A stretch of 64,000 nt of DNA, taken from assembly GCA_017163975.1 (NCBI GenBank), contig JAFFSR010000264.1, positions 7,988,001 to 8,052,000 on the forward strand. Direction: 5' to 3'. How positions within the stretch are numbered: position 1 is the stretch's first letter; each line of letters starts with the position of its first letter. The notes beneath the pieces were generated by a model. The model was not told the origin of the DNA, made no database searches, and was given only the letters and a program-made list of their open reading frames with translations. Source of the stretch: Anastatus disparis. Taxonomy: Eukaryota > Arthropoda > Insecta > Hymenoptera > Eupelmidae. The translations under genes and the position numbers were made by a program. Of this stretch, positions 22,973 through 34,300 are shown piece after piece.

Positions 22973-23513
22973 CCCTATTAAAAAAAAACACGTGTTTTTG
23001 GCACGTGAAAAAAACACGTGTAAAATACACGTGTTTTTTACATGTAAAATTTGTGTGTTTTTTCAAGTATATTTTTCACGTGTTTTTTTCCACGTGTATG
23101 TTTCACATATTTTTTTATAGCTTTTCGAAGAGCTTCTACTGTCCGGCCTCTTATATCTGCGTCTTCCAAATTTGTGTAAGGGATGACAAAACTTAGAAAA
23201 ACGCCACCTAGTAACTTAAAGTCAAAGCGACGTAATCGATCATTAATAGCGATTTAAGTCGCTAGGTGGCGTTTTTCTAAGTTTTGTCATCCCTTACACA
23301 AATATGGAAGACGTAGATATAAGAGACCAGACGGTAGAAGCTCTTCGAAAAGCTAATGAAAAAATATGTGAGAAATACACCTGCAAAATACACGTGAAAA
23401 AAACACATGAAAAATATGCGTGAAAAAACACGCAAATTTTATATCTAAAAAACACGTGTATTTTACACGTGTTTTTTTCACGTGCCAAAAACACGTGTTT
23501 TTTTTAAATAGGG
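22973..23513. mobile_element. Foldback element with CACGTG-iterated arms
   Basis: The ends CCCTATTAAAAAAAAACACG and CGTGTTTTTTTTAAATAGGG are inverted. The outer arms are arrays of the palindromic hexamer CACGTG in ACACGTGTTTTTT contexts. The inner arms carry AGCTTTTCGAAGAGCTTC, then TCTTATATCTGCGTCTTCCAAATTTGTGTAAGG. The centre has a convergent pair ACGCCACCTAG (23201) and CTAGGTGGCGT (about 23262). The inner arm and centre are clearly related, in the same order, to those of the foldback at 3226-5601, while the iterated outer arms are different. Confidence 0.75.
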
Positions 23514-23601
23514 TTTATACATAGTTATCGACATTGCAGTTTCCCAAATTTTTTTTTTAATATCTCCGTGTCATGCTTTTATTAATGTAAAAAGATGTGA
23601 T

Positions 23602-23815
23602 TTAATAGTATATTATCGACCAAAGATGCTTATTGATCATCCTCGGTGAGTGCAAAATTTTGGGGCCGAGCGCAGCGAGGCCTGGAAACTTGCACGAGCC
23701 AGGATGATCAATATGCATTTATGGTAAAATATACTATTTTTTTGTCGTGAGGCTGAGACATTTAAAGTTTTTCAATAGGGCACCAAATGGTCATTTTGTG
23801 GCCTAGAACAAAATA
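23602..23815. mobile_element. GGCCGAGCG palindromic element, copy 2
   Basis: TAGTATATTATCGACCAAAGATG ... TGATCATCCT is mirrored by AGGATGATCAATATGCATTTATGG. The loop contains GGGGCCGAGCGCAGCGAGGCC. The right flank through 23815 matches the 6.78-kb copy in reverse orientation. Confidence 0.6.
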
Positions 23816-23816
23816 G

Positions 23817-24023
23817 TACATTGTGTACCAAGGGCGCAAAATAGGGGATTCTGGCCAGAGTGCGAATGAGCGCCAGAGCAAAGCGAGGGCTTTTTGATAC
23901 AAAGGGTGAAAAATTCGATTTCTATGCTTGACAAGCGCCCTAGGGTGGGAATGTACTATTTTGCGCCCGCTTGAATCCTTTTGAATCCTCTATTTTGCAC
24001 CCTTGGTACACAATGTACTATTC
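23817..24023. mobile_element. Inverted-repeat element with 36-bp ends
   Basis: AGTACATTGTGTACCAAGGG at the left pairs with the complement of CCCTTGGTACACAATGTACT at the right, and the match extends through the GCGCAAAATAGGGGATT segment. The interior, about 130 bp, contains GCGAATGAGCGCCAGAGCAAAGCGAG. It is directly adjacent to the GGCCGAGCG copy and is probably a related non-autonomous element. Confidence 0.6.
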
Positions 24024-24833
24024 TAAAACTTTTGGAATAAGAATAAAAAATATTTTTACTATATCGTCGGTATTTCACGTTTCCTTATTCTACTTTGAAA
24101 TGAATTGGACACGGTGCGCTTAAAGCGAATTCAGTGGTCAAAAAAATGTCAACGGGAAATAGCAGTGGCGTTCGATGTATACTCATGAATTTAAATCCCG
24201 TTGAATTTAGAATCTCATCTGCTCCCCCGCGTAGAAATAATTCTTATTAGATTTATTTTAACAATATATCGCCAATTGATATTGCCTAAATATTGAAAAT
24301 ATTGTGGTATACGATGCGCTGATATATTGCGCCTATTTTGCCAAAGGGCATCATACAAAATATCATCAAAGCATTTGGCAATATATATCCAATCTTAGAG
24401 CCAAAATTACATACATATTAACCCAATATCGATCTAATATATGAGCAATATATTGCATTCATAGGTAAATTCAGTTAATAAAAATTCAATTTATAATAAA
24501 TAAAAATAAAATTTATATTAAATAAAAATAAATACAACTGAAAAATATTAATACGCAATTCAGAAATTGATAGAAATTACATTAGATAAAATAATAATTA
24601 AATAATAAAGCTCATCTCAATGAAGCGATGGTTAATAATGAAATAAATAGAATGGATAAATAAGAGTAAAAAAATTTGCATTCAACAATAATTAAGAAAA
24701 AATGGAAAAAAGTGTAATAACGCATCATAATAAGTATAATAAATAAAAGAAGCAATAGAATGTATACAAATTTTAATTGAACTTTTTATTAACAACTGAA
24801 ACAATGTATATAATAATAACATTTATTAATGAT
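24024..24833. other. AT-rich spacer
   Basis: There is no coding signal. TTTTTATTAAC at about 24783 gives an AATAAA on the minus strand and may be the poly(A) signal of the BEN gene that ends at 24834. Confidence 0.4.
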
Positions 24834-25626
24834 TTATTTCTCATTCAATGGTTTGGGATTACGTAGGGTACCACACGTGAAATTCACAGTATTAGTAAAT
24901 TCTGCCGGCTTCAAACGAAAGAGACATTTTCTATTGACATAATCTGAAAAAAAATAAAAATTTTGAATTTTAATTCTTTTATAAAATAGTTGTTTCATGG
25001 TGTAAAATGATATTTTAAGTTTTATTTACATTCTACGCAACGGAGTATATCTTGTGGAACAGGCTCGTATTTTTTCGAACCTCCTCGGGCACACATATTC
25101 TTCAAATTTTCGGATACAACTAAAATTTTTAATAATCTCCGCGTCATCTTCTTTGGATTATGCAACCATCTTTGAATAAAAGTTAATTCTGCCTTATCAA
25201 TCCAGACGTTGTAACCTTCGCAGAGTTGGACTCGACTTTTTCCAGTAGTTCGAGAAGTCATAAGTGGATCATCAGTAGACTTGAAAAAATAATAGATTAT
25301 TTAATAAGATTGTTAAATCAGTTTAATATTAATTCAAAATCAATTACAAATAAAATTATAAACAAGATATAAATATCTATCAATTATTTTAATTATAAAT
25401 GAATTCATGAATATTTTATAAATTAATATAAATTGTCAATAAAATTATGAATAAAATAACAAATAAAATGAAACATAAAACTAAAAATTGCATTAAGAAA
25501 ATGAAAAGTTACCTCATATAAGAGAGGAATTGATGCATCATTGTTTCGTGATGTTGAAGTTTTTAAGCCATTATTTACACATCCAGTCTTAACATTTTGG
25601 CGTCTTGCAAAAGGATCATCGTTAGT
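24834..25626 (-). CDS. BEN-domain protein, last three exons
   Basis: Three minus-strand exons join in frame: 25626-25513 (38 codons, begins TNDDPFARRQ, donor GAG|GTAACT), 25279-25030 (begins STDDPLMTSR, donor T|GTAAAT) and 24943-24834 (ends in TAA). All acceptors are T-rich tracts ending in CAG or AAG. The second and third exons encode a BEN domain C-terminal half: YNVWIDKAELTFIQRWLHNP, a RRLLKILVVSENLKNM helix, then PVPQDILRCVE and, across the splice, the YYVNRKCLF segment. BEN domains bind DNA or chromatin partners and are numerous in insects, in braconid wasps and in their bracoviruses. The paired DDP exon starts suggest repeated linker exons. Upstream exons are not found; they may be lost behind the transposons to the right, so gene versus pseudogene is open. 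Confidence 0.7.
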
Positions 25627-26332
25627 CTGAAAAAATTACATATTCATAAACGATCGTTAAGTGATTTATTAGTTTTTTAAGTTTAATTACTAAATAGTGA
25701 GTACGATTTTTTTTAATGTATATAAAAGGCTGATTCTATTTCAAATCGAACAGCCTGTATACACTCAAGTCACCAATCACTGCACCGTTGGAGTATGTTA
25801 TTCCTAAAAATTAGGAGACACATATTTTTTTTTTTGCTGAAATATCAAAATTGCATTAGATATGCACATTTGAAAATTGCATACAAAAACTAAATATTCA
25901 AACTGAAAAAGTTGACAATAACTTTAGAGAGCTATCATTTTACTAATTTTAAATAAATTTTGGTAAACCTTTTTTTGTTTTATTCTATTTTGAGCCCTCT
26001 TCAATTCAGTGCAAGAAATTTTAACAAAAACTAAAAAATGACTGAGATTTATGCATTTTACCAAAAAATGCACTTTTTATGCACATGTATTTTTCTCAAA
26101 AAAGCCATCTTTTTTTTTTTGCTGAAATTTTTAGGGCTGATTGAGCAAAGTACCTATCTAATGGTACCTATTTGATTCCGTATTTTTTTGTTTGGAGCGA
26201 GAAAACAATCGACAAATTTTATTGTTGAAAAATGCTTGTATATACGTTCGGAAGTCTTAAGCAATCTATATTCAAACGCTGTCGCATGCTTCGCTCATCT
26301 TTTGTATACATTTGTATGTATGTACTATTAAT

Positions 26333-26335
<3 letters not shown>
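25627..26335. other. Upstream flank of the BEN exons, no exon recognised
   Basis: It contains runs such as TTTTTTTTTGCTGAAAT at 25827 and 26110 in two similar contexts, suggesting a local duplication. I found no exon with a matching splice phase. Confidence 0.35.

Positions 26336-26336
<1 letters not shown>

Positions 26337-26394
<58 letters not shown>
26337..26394. repeat. (TA)n microsatellite
   Basis: About 28 TA repeats lie just outside the left inverted repeat of the transposon at 26395-30820. A second (TA)n block lies outside its right inverted repeat (30821-30871). Confidence 0.9.
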
Positions 26395-26397
<3 letters not shown>

Positions 26398-26504
26398 AAT
26401 TCGTAATATACAAATAAATACTTAAAAATAGAAAAAGATAATTCTATTCGTGCATATCTATATTATGTATGTTTCGATGTACAAACAATAGGAGGCCAAC
26501 TCGC

Positions 26505-29500
26505 ATACTAATATATCAAATGGCTATTAAATGTCCCCGAATAAACTCCTTTATTTTTTACGAGATTCCTTGATTTATTTATCATATATTCGCTTATATT
26601 AGGGAATAGTACACTGAGAAAAAAATTTAGTTGAGTCAATGAAATAAATTTAGTTATTAAATATTTTGTTGATAAAAATTAATTTTGATTGAAGTAATAT
26701 GCAAGGTTATTAAATCACTGAAATATTTAGTTGGGATAAAAAAAATTGATACCTGAGTTAAAAAAAAATAAATATTTTTTTAAAATAAAGAAAAATTTAT
26801 TGTTTCGGTTAAATTATTTGATTGATTTAATCAAATCAATTTCATTAAGGCAGCTGATAAAATTTTATGAAATATTTATTTGTAACAATAGAATATGTTT
26901 GTAAATTATCTATATATTTTGTTACAGTAATTAAATATTTATTTTTGTAAATCGTTTGTTAAATTTACAAAATCTTTTATAACAATAAAAAAATATTGGT
27001 CAATCATAAATATAATATTTGCTTGAATTAACGGTCATCCGATTAAGTTAAACAAGCTTATATTGTAAATAAATGCTTCACTAAGTTAATAACATTGTCA
27101 TTTAATTAATAATATATGTGATAGTATAAAAAAAAATATTTTGTTGTATATAACACATAAAATTTGATCAGCATTTCAATAAAAATTACAATTGATTGAA
27201 AGAAATAGGTTCCTTAAAATCAATAAATCCGATTTCAATGAATTTACAAAAAGAAAACCAATAAATTATTTTTTTAAAGTCAAGAAAGGTGCAACGTAAA
27301 ATTAGATATTAAATTTTTTTTAAAGAAATATTTATTAAACTGAATATATTCATTCCATTATTTCTATCAAGTTGTTATTGAAACAAGAATATAATTCACT
27401 GATTTAATTAAATATTATATTAACACTTCCATTAAATTACTTTAATGTTCAATAATGTATTAGATTATTTTAATGAAATATTTATTAAACCAAATATATT
27501 TATTTTATTATTTCTATCAAATTGTTATTGAATCAAGAATATATGTCACTGATTTAATTAAATATTGTATTAACACTTCTATTGAATTACTTTAATGTTT
27601 AATAATATATTTGATTATCTTAATGAAATATTTATTAAACCAAATATATTTATCCTATTATTTCTATCAAGTTATTATTGAAACAAGAATATATTTCATT
27701 GATTCAATTAAATATTATATTAACATTTCCATAAAATTACTTTAATGTTCAATAATATATTTGATTATCTCAATGAAATATTTATTAAACCGAATATATT
27801 TATTCTATTAATTCTATCAAGTTTTGATTGACATAAGAATATATTTCACTATTTCAATTAAATATTATAATACTTCTACTAAATTACTTTGATGTTTAAT
27901 AATATATTTAATTATCTTAATAAAATGTTTACTAATTCTAACGTATTTATTCTATTATTTTTATCAAATTTTGATTAAAAGAAGAATATATTACATTCAT
28001 TTAATTAATTATTATATCATCTTTATTAAATTACTTTACTGTTCAATAATATATTTAATTATATTAATGAAATATTTAAATAATGTCAAAATTATTGTTT
28101 TATTCTTTCAATAAATTTTGAATAGTAACAAAAAGATATTTCATTGTTTTAAATAAATATTGTATGACTTATATTAAATTATTTCACTGGCCAATGAAAT
28201 ACTTAATCATTTTAATTCAATATTTAGTTGCTTTGATGAATGTCTTTTTTCTCTTTATGAAATATATGATTGATTCTATGAAATATCTCATTGTCTTTTG
28301 GTCAAATAATTTCATTGCTATATTATAATTAATTGGATGCATTAAATTAATTAAATTTTTAATTTATTCAAATATTTGATTTATCTTGTTCTATAAAATT
28401 ATTTTATTACTTTTATTATTTAATTATATTGCGTCTATGAAATCAGTGATTAATTGAATTAATTATTATTTTTAACAATTAAATATTTTATTATTTATGT
28501 CCCAATTAAATATTTTGTTGTATTAATTAATTTCTTTATCAGATCGATTAAATAATTATTTGATTATCTTAATGAAATATTTATTGAAACAAGCAGTTAT
28601 TATTTAATAACATATTTACTAAATCAAATGAAATATAATGTTAAAATTAATATTTAATATTCTTGAAAAATATTTTTTTGTATAAGTTATCATCCTTTAT
28701 ACTCAAACAAACTCATGTTTTAAATACGTGTCTTGCTAAGTGAATAACTTAGCAAAATATGTACTAAAGTTAATAAAAATTACAGAGAAGTCTGATTAAA
28801 TACTTGTTAAAATCAAGTAAATCCACTATTTGATTCATCTACATAATTTATTTCATTCAAATAACACATATTTGAACTAAAAGAAACATTTATTGTTTTA
28901 ACAAAATCATTTAGTTCGATGGTTTGATGATACAACCGCTTGGTGGCGTCGTTAATTTTCGATCTCGCAAGCGGTAAGAGGGCTTCTAAGTTGATATATA
29001 AGGAAGTTAAAAATCCAAGATAATACGTGAATTGTAATGCGAGCGAAATTTATGTTAGATTTACTGCGTGTGCGATCACTATATAAAGCATACTAATGTT
29101 AGTATGTTAATAATTGTTATTCTTTACCATATAAATAAATGGAATCATATTCACCTGTCCTTTAATGAGTCATCAATTCATTGATGTTAATAAATGAATG
29201 TAAATCACTGAAAGCAAATACTGTTGATTAAAGACAGTATTTGTTCGATTAAAATATCTATAAATCGAATTAATTAAATATTTCTTTACTTTAAAGGAAT
29301 ATTTTATTTGAGATAACCGAATAATTAATCAATTTTTTGTTAAGACAATGAATTAATTTTATTAAATCTTAAAATTTTATTAAATTTAAAATATTCAATA
29401 AATTAAACTTTCATTTGAAAATATAAAATATTGAACTAATTAAATTTCAATATAGCATTAATATGATGAAATAATTAATTAGAAAAACAAATGGACATTT

Positions 29501-30586
29501 TAATTGATAATTTTTTTTATTAAAACAATGAATTAATTTTATTGAATCAATCTTCGCGACATTTAATAAGTCAAATATTTAATTGAAAATACAAAATATT
29601 ATTTGATTTAATTTCAATATGTATATTAATGTAATGAAATAATCAATTGGAAAAACAAATGGGCATTTTAATTGATAAAATTTTTTATAAAAACAATGAA
29701 TTAATTTTATTGAATCAATCTTCGCGACATTTAGTAAGTCAAATATTTATTGGAAAATACAAAATATTATTTTTAACCAATATTTGTGATGTTTAGTAGA
29801 ATCAAATATTTATTTAAAAAAATGAAATATTTATTTGACTCAATTAAAATATTTGTATTAATGTAACAAAATATTTTATGTGCCACCCGCACCTAAGGGA
29901 TTTCATTGATTCAATTAAGCCTTACTTAATCCAACTAAATTTTTTTCTCAGTGTAATCAAATTTTTACTTTACTTAATTTTGAAGGTAGTAGAGTTAGAA
30001 GTTTTATTTTCTCCGAAATAGAAGAGCATTTTTCTAAAGCCAATTTACAATTTTCTACAAATTCATCCCAATAGTTTTCAGTAGAACTTTTTTCCAATTC
30101 TATTGATTGAACTGAAATGCCATACGCATCTTCTAATTTACTTCCGACAGTAGCAGAAAAAACTGAAATTAAGGATTTTCTTTTTTTAGATAAGTAATTT
30201 TCCCTTAAATTTTCAGGTATTACAGTTTCTCTTTTTAGGGGTGAAACGAATCGAGGTAAAACTGTATTAAAACTCTCATTCAATTCCTCTATTTGTTTGG
30301 GTGTCTTTGGAATAAAATTGTCATCTATTCCACTAAAAAGTTCAGTAATTTCATTTTCAGATCTAGACTGAAAATCACTTGAAATCATTTTTGATATGCG
30401 TTCATAACAATTTATGCATACATTAGTAGATGGCAATATCTTTAAATCTGGATAAAGTTGTGCTAAATTGATGGCGTAATCTTTCAACGGTATAAAACCT
30501 AAATTACTGCTCTTATAAATTACCTTCTTATGCATTTGAAAAAAATCGGAACATGAAATTCTATTAGAAGAGTGAATTTCGGACAT
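26505..30586 (-). pseudogene. Transposon protein (N-terminal part), interrupted by the CACTG element
   Basis: The frame starts at ATG 30586 and runs to a TGA at 29959-29957, two bases from the insertion point. It has CINCYERISKM (a Cys pair, residues about 57-67), a basic stretch near SKKRKSL, and ends EKIKLLTLLPSKLSKVK. Past the insertion, at about 26609-26515, the minus strand continues with ISEYMINKSRNLVKNKG and a stop. From memory, this joint pattern belongs to a widespread animal transposable-element protein of unnamed type. The stop, the 3.34-kb insertion and the abrupt end at the inverted repeat make it non-functional. Confidence 0.55.
26612..29953. mobile_element. 3.34-kb CACTG-ended element with 150-bp internal repeats, TA duplicated
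   Basis: The termini CACTGAGAAAAAAATTTAGTTG and, inverted, CACTGAGAAAAAAATTTAGTTGG are each bordered by TA. The element has no significant coding frame. From 27331 to about 27930 at least four direct repeats with an exact 150-bp period are visible (TTTATTAAAC at 27331, 27481, 27631, 27781), with decayed copies further right; the right third has similar AATGAAATAATTAATTGG repeats. A short unlike segment (28915-29110) contains GCTTGGTGGCGTC. It is a large non-autonomous transposon; TA duplication suggests the Tc1/mariner superfamily, but this is inference. Confidence 0.65.
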
Positions 30587-30816
30587 TGTAATTGCACAGT
30601 TTTGTTTACTTTTTCACAAGTCCGAGAAGTACCGTTCAAATCAGTCGTAAGTATCACTAGCTTCTATATAACAGTTCCAATATGCTGTTTTGGTTACGCG
30701 ATGTATTTGTCCGCGAGTTGGCCTCCTATTGTTTGTACATCGAAACATACATAATATAGATATGCACGAATAGAATTATTTTTTTTCATTTTTGAGTATT
30801 CATTTTCATATTACGA

Positions 30817-30820
<4 letters not shown>

Positions 30821-30875
<55 letters not shown>

Positions 30876-31679
30876 TATATATATACATGTATACACACAC
30901 ATATATCTCCCTATATTATATAGTTATATAAAAAAAACCTCCTCTTCTACCCCTCATTATTCCTCCTCCTATTTTGTATGCTTAAAACATCACAATTCAC
31001 CCCTCTACTACCCAAATCACCCCTTTTGCTACCCCTCGTACATCACTCATACACCCCTTAGATAATTCAGCTAAATATACCTTATTTTATCAATGTATTT
31101 GTTACTCATTTTTCATACCACTACTACTGCTACCCCTACTATTACCCCTTCACTACTCCTCATTTTTTTCTCTCCTCCTCAAAAAATCAAAAGTCACCCC
31201 TTAAAATAACGTAAAAATGTCTCTTAAAATGTCTTTTTACCCCTCACTACCCCAGTCACCCCTATACTACCCAAGTCACCCCTCTACTACCCAAGTCACC
31301 CCTCACTTCATGAATCACCCCTCATAACCCCTCATGCCCCTAATACACTCTTCATAAAATCATTATAAACCATTAGGAATAAAATTTTTTAATTTTATAT
31401 TTATGAATTACTTGACGCTATATAATGGAATGTATATTTAATACATAGTTACCAATATCATAGATTGTTTATAAAATTATTTTTTAACTATTAACTAATA
31501 CCTACGTTCCTTAGACAACTTTCCACACCACCCATACTGAGACAAAAAAACTAAGAAACTTTTACTTCCAACATTTAAGCTTACTTTTTTTTGTGTCCAA
31601 GCTGTACTTGCCTAAAAGTAAAGCACATGTGCTTATTATCTTGGTCAGAAAAACTTATCAAAACATTTCCTACGTCTAA
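30821..31679. repeat. (TA)n tract followed by a C-rich, G-quadruplex-prone array
   Basis: (TA)n occupies 30821-30871. Bases 30945-31345 are dominated by the words CACCCCTCTACTACCC and CACCCCTCA, so the minus strand is an array of GGGG, GGG and GGGGTGACTTGGG. This is strongly G-skewed on one strand in a very AT-rich neighbourhood. There is no gene. Bases 31510-31540 hold TTTCCACACCACCC, which recurs inverted near 36460. Confidence 0.6.
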
Positions 31680-32616
31680 AATGATATACATCCAGCATTA
31701 AACAGATACGAAACAACATTGACTGCATAGTTTAAATTGAATAAAAAAGATGATTTTGCTAAAAAAATTAAATATGTTAATATACCACAATATTATATTT
31801 TTAATTCTAAGACTAAATCTTGGATAAAAAGATCAAAATTTAGAAAAAATATAGCCATTGATAGATTAAATGTAGTATTACCAAAAGATAGTGAACGTTT
31901 TTTTTTTAAATTAATATTAAACAGGGTAAAAGGTTCAACATCTTTTAAGGATTTACGAACTTACGAAAATGTAACTTATAATACTTATAAAGAAACTGCT
32001 CTTGCAATGAATTTAATAGAACACGAAAGACAAATTTATTATATTTTTGAAGAAGCATGCCATGTTATGTTACCAGTACAATGACGTAAATTTTTTGCAT
32101 GTTTTTTATTATGTGAAAATATTTAAGGTAACATTATTTGGGAAAAATATCAAAAATTTTTTATAGAAGATTTTAAAGAAAATAAAGAAAATAAAGCTTT
32201 ATTTCATATTAATCAAATATTAAATTCAGAAGAAATGTCATGTGAAAATTTTGGTTTACCTGAACCAAATGAAAACTATATCGAGGAAAACGAAGAAATT
32301 AATGATAAAATTATAATTTTTAGTAAAAAAAAATTTGATAAAATGTACAAACAATTGAATAACGATCAAAAACATATTTTTGAACAAATAATAAATAATA
32401 ATCATAAAATTTTTTCATAGATGGACCAGGAGGTTCTGGAAAAACATTAATATATTATTTTATAACAATAAAAAAAAATTCTTACCAATGGCTTGGACAG
32501 GTATTGCTTCAATTTTATTACCAAAAGGTTTAACCAGTCACCGAACTCTTAGATTACCGTTAGATTTAAATAACATTGAAAGTGCATTTTTAAAATTTGA
32601 TTCAGATAAGAAAAAA

Positions 32617-32997
32617 TTAAGGGGAGACACAAGTAAAACACACAAAAAATGAGGTTTTTTAGTTTTAACTTTTGATCCGTAGCACCTACAATGTTATCCA
32701 TGCGTAATGTTGATCAAAATCATCTAAAGAATCTATAAAAAAAAATTTTCAGCTCGAAATATTAAAAACTGTGGGACTAGTTCCATTTTAACGCTTCCTC
32801 ACTTATCACTGAATCGAGCAGTCGTTAAAATGGAACTAGTCCCACAGTTTTTAATATTTCGAGCTGAAATTTTTTATATAGATTCTTTAGATGATTTTGA
32901 ACAACATTACGCATGGATAACATTGTAGGTGCTACGGATCAAAAGTTAAAACTAAAAAACCTCATTTTTTGTGTGTTTTACTTGTGTCTCCCCTTAA
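32617..32997. mobile_element. TTAA-flanked foldback MITE, second family (373 bp)
   Basis: Bases 32621-32993 lie between TTAA copies at 32617-32620 and 32994-32997. The ends are GGGGAGACACAAGTAAAACA and, inverted, the same; the arms run to about 32795 and 32822 with few mismatches. Leaving out the element and one TTAA, the helicase reading frame (KKL then REANVITWDEA) is continuous, which confirms the target site. Confidence 0.85.
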
Positions 32998-33851
32998 GAG
33001 AAGCAAATGTAATTACATGGGACGAAGCATCAATGATTCCTAAAAAAGCATTAGAAATAGTTAACGAAACATTAAAAGATGTTTGTCATAATAATAAAAT
33101 TTTTGGAGGAAAAATTATTATTTTAGGTGGAGATTTTCGTCAAATTTTACCTGTATTAAAACATGGAAATAAAAATACAATTATGGAACAAACTATAAAA
33201 TATTTAACCCTATGGCCCATGTTACATATTTTTAAATTAAAAAAAATGTAAGATTTAATGATGAAAATTTTTCATCATTTTTATTAGATATCGGAGAAGG
33301 AAAAATTGATACATTTATTATACCAGAAAAATGGAAAACTAATAATGTTTGTAATAAAATTTATGAAAACATTAACAACAATTATTGTTTTTCGAAAAAT
33401 GTTATTTTAAGTACACATAATGAAGATGTGAATATTTTAAATAATAAAATATCAAATTTAATTAATAATGAAACAATGACATATTATAGTATTGATTGTG
33501 CAACATATAGGGGCGTTGATCAAATAGATGATAATATTCATTTAAATTATCCAATAGAAATGTTGAATAATATAAGAGAAGGCTTACCTCCACATGAACT
33601 TAATTTAATAATAAATGCCATAATAATGCTGATTAGAAATTTAAGTATAAAAGATGGATTATGCAATGGAACACGATGAAAGATAACAAGATTATTTAAA
33701 TACAATATGGAAGCTGAAGTAATTACAGGCGAAAATAAAGAAAATAAAGTTTTTATACCGCGTATTACATTAAGCACAAATGAATCATCGTCTTTACCAT
33801 TTATTTCATATAGAAAACAATTTCCTATTATATTAGCTTTTGTTATAACTG

Positions 33852-34139
33852 GTGTCTACACGCTAAGCGCCTTAGTGCGCATGTCAAAATGAAGAGTAGG
33901 GGGCTTTCGGGCCTTGTTGCGGAACGCGTCAGCGTCGTTAGTCAATCGTGCTAGAGCCTCAGCACTGTAAACTAATAAAGACTTGTAGCCGGTAGTACCG
34001 GCGTATTATATCTTATATAAATCGTAGTTTTCTCTTCTGCCTTAGATTCCTTCTCATCCTTGTACACGCGTGCCTTTATAGACGGGCACATTAATCTCTC
34101 ATTAAATAATTAAGTGGTTAAGTACAATCACGAAGTCCA
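33852..34139. mobile_element. 288-bp insertion with 8-bp target duplication
   Basis: TATAACTG is duplicated at 33844-33851 and 34140-34147. The insert starts GTGTCTACACGC and ends CACGAAGTCCA, is less AT-rich than its surroundings, and has AATAAA at about 33979 and a TTATATAA stretch at about 34012. Leaving it out restores the helicase motif frame (FVIT then VNKSQGQ). There are no clear terminal inverted repeats. An 8-bp duplication suggests a hAT-type non-autonomous element; a solo LTR is a weaker alternative. Confidence 0.6.
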
Positions 34140-34300
34140 TATAACTGTAAATAAATCACAAGGTCAAAGTTTTGAAAACCTAGGAATATTCATAAAAAAA
34201 CCTTTATTTTACATGGACAATTATATGTTGCTCTTTCAAGAAGTAAAAATCCTTCTAAAATACATATTCAAAATGAATGAAAAAATAAAAATAAATTAAC

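Larger units (their letters stand above)
26395..30820 (-). mobile_element. DNA transposon relic with 108-bp inverted repeats, split by a second element
   Basis: The left arm 26395-26504 and right arm 30713-30820 are inverted copies: AATTCGTAATAT..., ATTCTATTCGTGCATATCTA, then GGAGGCCAACTCGC. Between them are a minus-strand protein-coding remnant and a 3.34-kb CACTG element inserted into that remnant. Without the insertion the element would be about 1.1 kb, so it was already internally deleted. (TA)n tracts border both arms. Confidence 0.65.
31680..34300 (+). pseudogene. Helitron Pif1-like helicase, broken
   Basis: Pieces of the helicase lie in order. Bases 31690-32083 resemble the region before the helicase (IPQYYIFNSKTKSWIKRSK, SERFFFKLIL, VKGSTSFKDLRT), with a TAG at about 31728. 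Bases 32235-32465 contain LNNDQKHIFEQI and then the Walker A block DGPGGSGKT in a shifted frame. Bases 33001-33250 give WDEASM (Walker B) and GGDFRQILPV. Bases 33250-33890 give the middle motifs up to FPIILAFVIT. Bases 34140-34295 give VNKSQGQSF and then, after a frameshift, the HGQLYVALSRS-type end. Helitron Rep-helicases drive rolling-circle transposition; no Rep nuclease domain is left here. Two later insertions sit inside it. Confidence 0.8.

Noticed and set aside
30945..31345. CRISPR-like or coding repeat array
   Set aside because: The words are irregular in length with no spacer structure, and the context is eukaryotic.
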